Part shown: positions 56,601 to 64,000 of the stretch, one piece after another | Position numbering within the stretch: the first letter of the stretch is position 1 | Layout of the letters: each line of letters opens with the position of its first letter | Assembly (NCBI GenBank): GCA_950022655.1 | Contig: OX465581.1 | Span: 35,311,300-35,375,299 of the forward strand | Reading direction: 5' to 3' | Length of the DNA: 64,000 nt | Source of the DNA: Alentia gelatinosa | Taxonomy: Eukaryota; Annelida; Polychaeta; Phyllodocida; Polynoidae | Position numbers and translations under genes: made by a program | The notes under the pieces: model-generated | Databases searched by the model: none | Told to the model about the DNA's origin: nothing | Seen by the model: only the letters and a program-made list of their open reading frames with translations

Positions 56601-57929
56601 TAACAATCACAGTGTAGGCGACCCCAGATTCACTGGACTTGGATGTTCACATACCAGTAGAACAGCAGCTCATGGTAGCAAAATAGTGTCTTGTATAAAG
56701 GAGACAAAACTGATAATGTTGACAAGTAGTCCATCATTTCCTCCCTCGGGCAAGCAAGGCCAGCACATGAATGACTGTCATTGTTTTGCTTTTTGGTGGC
56801 TATAATCAGTGTCGGGGTTGGTGGAGAGTGCAGCAGGTCACAGCTCCCGTCCTCTGTGACGCGGCACATCATAATCCAAGCGAGTCAGACACTCTAATAA
56901 CATAATGACCCGTATAACTGTTGACTTCCACACTAGCATTTTCCGTAGGGGAGACCCTCTGTCACCAAAATGCCACTCATTAAACCCTACCCTCCCAGCT
57001 CTATGTTTATAGACATAATAATATATCTATTCCCACAAGGTCCCTACCAGGTCAACGAGAGGCAGCATTTCCAAAGTAGAAGTTACCTGCTATACACCCT
57101 ATATTTTAGGTGGAACTAAAGGGAAACAATTTCTCCTTAAATTTGGCGCATGGGAATTTGCTGTTTATATATGTCATATGGGGACACTAGTAGCAAACAC
57201 CCCATCAGTCTCTCCGGAAGAGGAGCTTCAGGATACTGGTTTTGTCTGGTATATTACAGTGAGTATGTTATTGTGGGCACTCATTACACACAAGTAGCTT
57301 TTAATGTAAAGGTACAGAAAGCACCCACTAGTGTTAACATATGTACCCGCATCCAATTGCACCATAGGAAGGAGAATGGTTCATTATGCGATCCAATACA
57401 GTCGTATTAAATGGAAAGGGGGCGGTTGAAGGACGGAGGTCTTTTTGCCGGAATAAAATACTTGTCTAACTTTATAGTGATTTTGTGAAAGTGTAACGAT
57501 CCTGGGGGACTTCTTAAAATGACAATGAATAATATCATCTACATATCCCATTTTTGTGAACCATTATAAGACCCTACTGACATTTCATACGACAACATCT
57601 TCTATTTTAAAAAAAGTTATTTCACCCATCAAGCTTCTCTCACTCTGGTATACAAGAATATATTTTCCAGCCTCAGGAAAGTTAAGTCATTTTTGCTGTG
57701 TTGAAAGCAAGAACAGACATTTGCTCACGAAACGGTATACATACTATTGATATTACTGGTTCTCAGCCGAAGTTCATACAAATGCATTGATAAAGAGATA
57801 AAGCAATTCTGCATAGCACCGGAAGGAGCACACCTGATAAAGTATACCAGGGATGTAAGTCACGTAGGCATTTTTCCCTCACAAAAAGAATTTAAACCAG
57901 GCTTTAAAGGGAGTGAAGTCGGCGACGTG
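56601..57929. other. Non-coding sequence
   Basis: AT-rich, nothing recognised. Confidence 0.45.
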
Positions 57930-58370
57930 TTGTTTGTTTTCCTTGGCCAGGCCTCCCACTGGTCGCACGTGCGCCGGGCGTGTACGCGCTGAGCAGGCGC
58001 CGCGTGAACCACACGCTCAACTGACCCAGCCAGCAGGTCCTACCCCGCCCCCTTGGCCCTTGTAGACACCCTCACTGACCACATACACCCACTGAGTTCT
58101 GGTGGTCAGCGGGTGTGTCTTCTAACGTCGGAAGTTGAGGGGAAACACAGTATAAAAGAGATTCGGTGGATTCGCCCTCCCTGCCCCGCCCAAAGACGCC
58201 AGAGAGGCGGAGGGGGCGGGGGAGGCGGCCGGGGGCTGGAGACCGCGCCACGGCCGATGGGCGCCGACCGAGGGTGCACTCCCCAAGCCCGGCACAATGC
58301 TTGGCTCCCCAGCGAACTCCCTTTTGTACGCCCATCAGAATGGGATGCTTTAGGTCGCGCTAAAAAAGGT
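57930..58370. promoter_or_regulatory. CpG-rich block with E-box, candidate promoter/enhancer
   Basis: CpG-dense, with CACGTG inside TCGCACGTGCGCC (about 57964) and a G-rich GGAGGGGGCGGGGGAGG run (about 58208, GC-box-like). No recognisable protein in any frame. Confidence 0.4.
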
Positions 58371-61139
58371 AATTCCGATTAGTCGGCCCACGTTTAACAA
58401 TCTGGTTCACCTCGTTTAAAACCCACAACGTATGCAGAGTCCTATATAGGACTTAGACTGATGTAGTCTTTGTTGAGGTGAGGCTGCTGGTTTGGGGAGG
58501 TACAGGAAGTGATGGTAAAACGTCTGGCTTGAGGTATACTTTGGAGGCAGAATGTTAATATAAAGTAGGTATATTCCCTGTATTAAAATAGTTTACGAGT
58601 GGTTTATATGGATTAAAAACACACAGGATAAGGATAAGTGGGGATGAAAAATTCGGTTTATATAGCTAGCTGCTTCGAGTAATCTGTCTGAATCACTGAC
58701 GTGAAATAATGTTTTCCTTTGGAGGAATAACTTTTGACCATTTCTTTTAAACTGATCTATATTTTAAACATATACAAGGAACGATACACGAGACAACCCA
58801 CAGACAAAATAGTTGGGTCTGGACACTGAACGAGTAGCCGACAGCCAATTAAATCTAAATATAAGCATTTGAAACCTTGACACAGATCATACTATACGCC
58901 CTTTGTTTTCCTCCTACTGAGTAACTATATAGCGGATTGTTGAACAGAGAAATGTACTCCCCAACGTTGTAACCTGTGTGATTAACGACTCCCACCATTG
59001 AAATGTATAAGTGACTGCCAGACATGAAAACTGGGCCTAGCATAATTTTTTTTTGTCCAGTTAAAGTAGTACCTGTGACCGGTTTAAGTGGCTAAAAAAG
59101 TCTCTTCCCAATTTCCCTCAATTTGAAACAAAAGTAGTCTATATTATAAACCCCAATTATTGTACAAATGCTCGTATCGTGTGTTTCCTACCAAGAGCAT
59201 CTAGTTCCTTCAATGAGAATATTTTGTAGGGATATTGTGTTCGATATAACCATTTTATATGCATTAGCAAACGAATGATTTTATAAGGTGAGGTATTTTT
59301 TTCATAAATAACTGAAATAAAACTTAACGTACATGAACGTGTAGTAGAATCGAGAACAAACCAACATAGGTCGGATCACAGAATAAAGAAATAAGTCCTG
59401 ATAATTTTTTCTTACAAGAACATGTCAGTATCTGACATTCTAGTCCAATGGTCGAGCATTGTTGGCATAATTCTGTGAGTCCTCGGCCCATCTAGAGTCG
59501 CAGTATAAATGTTTTCATAGCAAGACAAGCAGTCGGCAGAGGGACGCGACAAGTCGACGTCCGCACAAACAGCTCGAGCCAGGTCCTCGACCAGATTCAA
59601 TTGCTTACGCAAATGTTATTTTAGCTCCAGAGACCCATCCTAGGTCTAGGGCTGCAAGAGAGAAACGGGCTTTAAGGCGATCAACGCAACACCAGAGGTC
59701 ACTTGTAGCGTGTCGGTTCATGCCCACTGGAAAGTAACACGGAGAGCCACTTTTAGGGAGAACATACTTTTAGCAATTTTGTCTAAGGAAACATACAGGG
59801 CTATCTCTAAGCAATGACATTAGGACAGTCTGTTCTAATCTCTTTCCTCTAAGCTGCAGGTACAGCTGAAATAATTTCGGGACCCTGGATATAGTCTGTA
59901 GGGTCATCACCTTATCAGCTAAATCTTAAACGCCAGGAAAAGAGTTCGTAAATATACATAGCATAGAAACATGATTTTATTCGGAAAACCCTACCTTTCT
60001 AAAAAGAAAAACTATTCAAAAATCTTCCTGTGGTACTGTAACTGTTGCTGAAAACTCCCCTGTAAGGTTTCCATCAACTGTCCATATCCATACCGTCAAT
60101 CATATCTGTGTGACCTGCGAACCGATCGGTTTAGTCATCTAGACGCCATACATATTCAATGTGAGCCACAGTGAGTCAGTGGCTTCACCAGCCTGGGGGA
60201 GCATTGTGAGCAGTTCACAGAGGGAGTTTCCGAATGAGCAGCTCTGTGACGAAGTAGGGTGAGTGAGTATAGGCGACTGAATGAGCGTGTAACGGAATGA
60301 GTGACTCAGGCGCTGAAGTGTGAGCAGCTCCCATAGATAGGTCGGGCTGTAAGGGAATGGTGTGAGAGTGTCTTCAATCCTCTAAGCTTGTAACTGCCAT
60401 GACTTGTCACAAGGTTTCCGGAGGCGGTTCCTTTTCCCCTTGAAACATCATCAAGCCGTCACCTCGCTGAACCCCCTCCCACTCAACCCCCTCCCACCCC
60501 ACACGTCCCCCTGTCTGACGAGGCTCATCTTATCTGTGTTTACATCGTGCGGATCACTGACAGAGTCAATAGCCCCACGACCCCGGTGCGCTATGGCTAC
60601 TGGAGACATTCCTACAGTCCCCAAGAACCCATCACCCACGCACCAATCCATCACCAGGCTATGGACTGCTGTTTATTTGCTGATGCCCATAATTCAGATA
60701 ATTTACCTCTGCAGCCAAGAGGAAAACAAGTAGACAAGTGGGCTACTCATTCTTTGCTCTGTTTATCATTCTATTCTCCCTATGAGACCCACCTTATCTT
60801 TTAATGTGCCCTTAGCTCTATTTACGAGTTTGGGTAGCTTTTCTGGATTTGATATAACATACGTTCATTGAGGTTCATCCAGAGCAGAACATATGTGCAC
60901 AGTGAGTGGGTGTAAAAATGTATTTGATCTATGGCGTAAAAAATGCGAAGAGGGTGTTGGGTCATATGTATCAGAAACATTGCCAACTTTATCGATGGCA
61001 TTTCCGATGGAGAGTGTTCTTACCAATCCAGGAATGCGACAGGCAAAAACAAGGCCGCTTTTTACGTGAATTTTACAACACATAAAGCAATCAAAACTCA
61101 AGCATTCTAGGACCCCGACGAACTCCCTCCTCTGTTCTT
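58371..61139. other. Non-coding sequence
   Basis: 2.8 kb, mostly AT-rich, with no recognisable exon, RNA gene or family repeat. A run of GTGAGTGAG-like words lies around 60230-60330. Confidence 0.5.
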
Positions 61140-61560
61140 GACTTCACTTAAAGCACCACGGAGACGGGTCCGGGGGTCCTCGGGCGCATGCTCGGGGCTA
61201 CATTCCACTCGGGCGCGCTCGTCTGTGGCCGATTAGCGCGCCACCAAACGGGGCCATATTGAGGCGTAATCACCCGGAGATGGTTTTGTGGGTCGTCTCC
61301 GGCGAGTCTGCCTCCGCCCGGCCCCACCGCAGACCCCGGCGCCCGTGGAGGCAGGCCCGGCCAGCCAGTTAGACCGCCATCAAAGCCCGGCCAGAAGAGG
61401 GAATTGCAAACCATTCAGCATGTATGCGCGAGGCCCGCAGAGGCCTGCCTATCGGTTAAGGGTCAGCGCTACATCTGGAGCTGGTCAGCCCCCGGGCCTC
61501 GGCGAGGGGAGTACTCCCGGGACCAGGTCGCTTATGTCCGTCCGCCTACACTGGAACTCA
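61140..61560. promoter_or_regulatory. CpG-rich block, candidate promoter/enhancer
   Basis: CpG-dense between 61160 and 61360. Both strands are open over 80-130 codons, which fits composition rather than a conserved exon. Confidence 0.4.
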
Positions 61561-62369
61561 CTGCCTCGGTGGCGTATGTTGGAGGGGTAAGACGAACTGG
61601 CAGTGTGGAGTGGGGGTTACCTCCAGTCGCAGGGGGCAATAATGTTAGCATGGCTCCAGTGTTTTCCCAGCCCGGGAAGGGTCCAGCACAAATATTGTCT
61701 CACCAAGTACTGAGGGTGAATACAATACCCCGACGCTGGTCTCTGGTATCCGGCAGGAGTACTCTCTGTGCACTGACACTGACCAGGAACCAGCACTCCA
61801 CTGAGCGCTGACGTCTGCTCCTAAAAGCTTTGCTGGGGAGAGGTTGGGTGGGAGGGGGCTGGCACGGGGTGATTTGTGCTGAGGATGCTCTTGTTGTCAT
61901 AGCGACAACAAACACCTGGCAGCAGCCATGGCCACCTGGAGCACTTTTTGACTATTTTAAGGAGAATTATATCGACAATTAGAGTTTTTGCCCAGAGTTG
62001 AAAATGTTATTGATGTTCCATGGTTGAAGGATGTCGGTTCAGGGTCCTTTCATATCAATTTTCCTGCAACAAATCCCAGGTCATTAACAAACTGCCTTTC
62101 AGATTTAAACTGGGTTAAATAGATCGCACTCCCTGAACAATAGAATCGATAGGGAATTATTGGCGTTGTATGGACGGAAAAGAAAGAGCGGCTAGCCTAC
62201 AGTCATGTATAGAGTGACCTCCTGTGTTAGATCGCTGCATACAGCAAGCACTTGGAGAGTGAACACAACATAACGCACCAGCAAAGCATACAGACCACTC
62301 ATTGTGGGCCACACTGGTGGCAGTGGCTGGAGGGAGGAGGGAACCTTCCTCTTGCCGAGTACCTAACTA
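61561..62369. other. Non-coding sequence
   Basis: Nothing recognised. Confidence 0.4.
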
Positions 62370-62560
62370 CAGGTTTCATTACAGCCCTGGCCGCCACCCC
62401 CGGCGGGCGCACAGCACTCGGCCGTCCCTGTCGACTCGATTCAGACGGCGCCCATCCACGCGCTCCACGGAGCCGGAAAGGGAACACCCAGGTCCGGAGC
62501 TGGACCCCTTCATGTGTGAAGCCTGGGGCAAGGTGCGGAGTTCTGGTTAAAGGTCCTGTG
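62370..62560. promoter_or_regulatory. Small CpG-rich block
   Basis: CpG-rich patch with no recognisable coding content on either strand. Confidence 0.3.
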
Positions 62561-63809
62561 TATACTAGCGTGGTGGTGGAGGTGGAGGTAGAATTGGGTT
62601 GAGGCTTTAGGGTTAGGGTATGAAGTCTGTTACAGAAACCCGAGATGCGACAATGCAGGTTCGTGAGCTTTGGAAAAATACGCAGGTCTTTTCTTCTCAT
62701 ATTATGAGGGAGTGAACATAGTAGTAGCAGCCATTTGCTTAAAGTTTATCAGAGAGAGAAAAAGATCATAAAAAGTACAAACAAAATAGGTCCCGACTGG
62801 GTCGGCGCCAGTCAGGAAGGTGCTTTTATATCATGAAGCTTCTCGTGTGACACCGTCCTGTCACGGTCTGGGCTGCAGTTTCCGCGCGACACCTCACCAC
62901 TGCATCTACCTCTATTATCGTCCGCCACTGACGATCCATCAAAACAAAATATGACTGGATCCCGGCTGGCTCATGTCGGCTTCTTGTCACCGACCGGGTC
63001 CCAGCAGTGAGCACCCCCGACCACAGGACCGTCCCATCTTGTTAATAAAAGCCTATAATTATGTCACAGGAGTCGAGATACAGACCGGAAGTTATACGTC
63101 AAGCTGTGTACGTCTCTCTGCTCCCCTGTGCATATCAGACTTGAATCTGCGGCACTTCAAAAGAGTCTCCTTAATTTGTCCACGCGTGGGAACGATGAGG
63201 TATTCTGAGATCCACGCAGATCTGCACTTCATATGGCGGGCCAGTGCTCCCCAAAAATGTTACTAAAAATACTCGTGCTCAAGTCTTACATAATGCATTA
63301 TTCCCTTACATAATGAGCGTTTCAGGCATTTTTCTCCGTACTCTGAGATCATCCTGTTCACACATTAAAAGTGATCATAATCCAGGATTCTATAGCACAG
63401 TGACACCGTACTATCCAAGTATCATCCTACGATTTTCCCGGGTGCGGATATCTTGCACCTTTTCTGTTTACACTCGTCCCCGCATAGACATAGTTCTGTC
63501 CCATGTGGCCTAGTCCGTTAATTATCACCATATTTCAACTTAGATTATCGCAATTAACTTTTGCATGATGAAGAACCGGATAATTGACTTTTGATTGAAG
63601 TCTGTAGTGTGGTTGGAGTCTGGTCAGGGTATCATGGCATAATTGGTGGTTGTGGGCCTGGTCCTTTACGCACCGGATCACGAAGTAAGTGGTGTGTGAT
63701 TACACCAGGCCTTTTCCAGTAGGACTCACCCCAAGACGTTTACTATCGATATAACATGGGGGAGGGGGAGAAGGGGAACGATAACATTGATTCTGAATTG
63801 ATGTCCATA
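62561..63809. other. Non-coding sequence
   Basis: Nothing recognised beyond a GGTGGTGGAGGTGGAGGTAG simple run at ~62571. Confidence 0.4.
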
Positions 63810-63988
63810 AGGCCTGGTGTCCACCTACTACGATAGCACTTTAAGACCTCCCGATGTACTACGATGCATGATGTCAAAAACTCTTTTACACAAACGTATA
63901 GACTAGGAACATCGGCGTATATCGTACTCGGTTTTTAGGTACATCGTAAGGCATATCGTTGACGATTTGGAGCTCATTGGACGCAGGG
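63810..63988. mobile_element. MITE family A, copy 4
   Basis: Begins GGCCTGGTGTCCACCTAC then TACGATAG and ends GGAGCTCATTGGACGCAGGG, with TA on each side (63808-63809, 63989-63990). At 179 bp it is the cleanest short form. Interior words GATGTACTACGATGCATG, CATCGGCGTATATCG and CATCGTAAGGCATATCG are repeated variations on one ACGAT-type motif. Confidence 0.8.
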
Positions 63989-64000
63989 TATTAGAACCTC

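Overview
This is a stretch of eukaryotic nuclear genome, almost certainly from an invertebrate bilaterian animal. Most of it is non-coding: AT-rich single-copy sequence, many microsatellites and minisatellites, dozens of inverted-repeat elements, decayed retrotransposons and isolated GC- and CpG-rich blocks. There are no operons or bacterial signals. The species cannot be fixed from the sequence. The GATA exon and the repeat load fit a marine invertebrate; the frequent TACATGTA-like words hint at a mollusc-like or other spiralian genome, but that is a weak clue.

The one host gene part I can support is the last coding exon of a GATA1/2/3-class transcription factor on the minus strand (48873-49310). 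It starts at a splice acceptor with the basic tail of the C-terminal zinc finger and ends with the SSMV-x-AM tail typical of GATA2/3. The zinc-finger exons are not found between it and the right end of the window, so 49.3-64 kb is probably intron and/or 5' regulatory DNA of this gene. Two CRE palindromes forming an inverted repeat lie just past its stop codon. About fourteen CpG-rich blocks (for example 0.5-1.1, 12.2-12.6, 42.6-43.5, 52.3-52.9, 55.2-55.6, 57.9-58.4 and 61.1-61.6 kb) are candidate promoters or enhancers; I find no recognisable protein in them.

Mobile DNA makes up much of the rest. At 27.2-29.0 kb lies the 5' end of a Ty3/Gypsy-like LTR retrotransposon: candidate LTR and primer-binding site, an intact 433-residue Gag with a CCHC knuckle, and a truncated aspartic-protease start joined to Gag by a TAATG overlap. 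Remnants of non-LTR reverse transcriptases occur at 3.5, 16.0, 33.1, 33.4-34.9 and 36.3 kb, and a Gypsy RT remnant at 34.9 kb. Several families of short inverted-repeat elements are visible by comparison within the window: a TIR/MITE family with the end GGCCTGGCGTCCACCTAC (21.9, 38.2, 56.4, 63.8 kb), one copy of which is nested inside a second TIR element (21.55-22.23 kb); a family of 100-150 bp fold-back elements, some sharing a hinge sequence (6.1, 10.9, 22.7, 36.0 kb); a 615 bp TIR element at 29.2-29.8 kb; and a multi-copy TIR-like cluster at 25.5-25.9 kb. A perfect 47 bp inverted repeat stands alone at 19.94-20.05 kb. Tandem repeats include an 11 bp minisatellite of 38 units (13.3-13.7 kb), a ~210 bp three-unit array (35.2-35.8 kb) and a GT-rich/CA-rich pair of opposed arms (39.3-39.7 kb).
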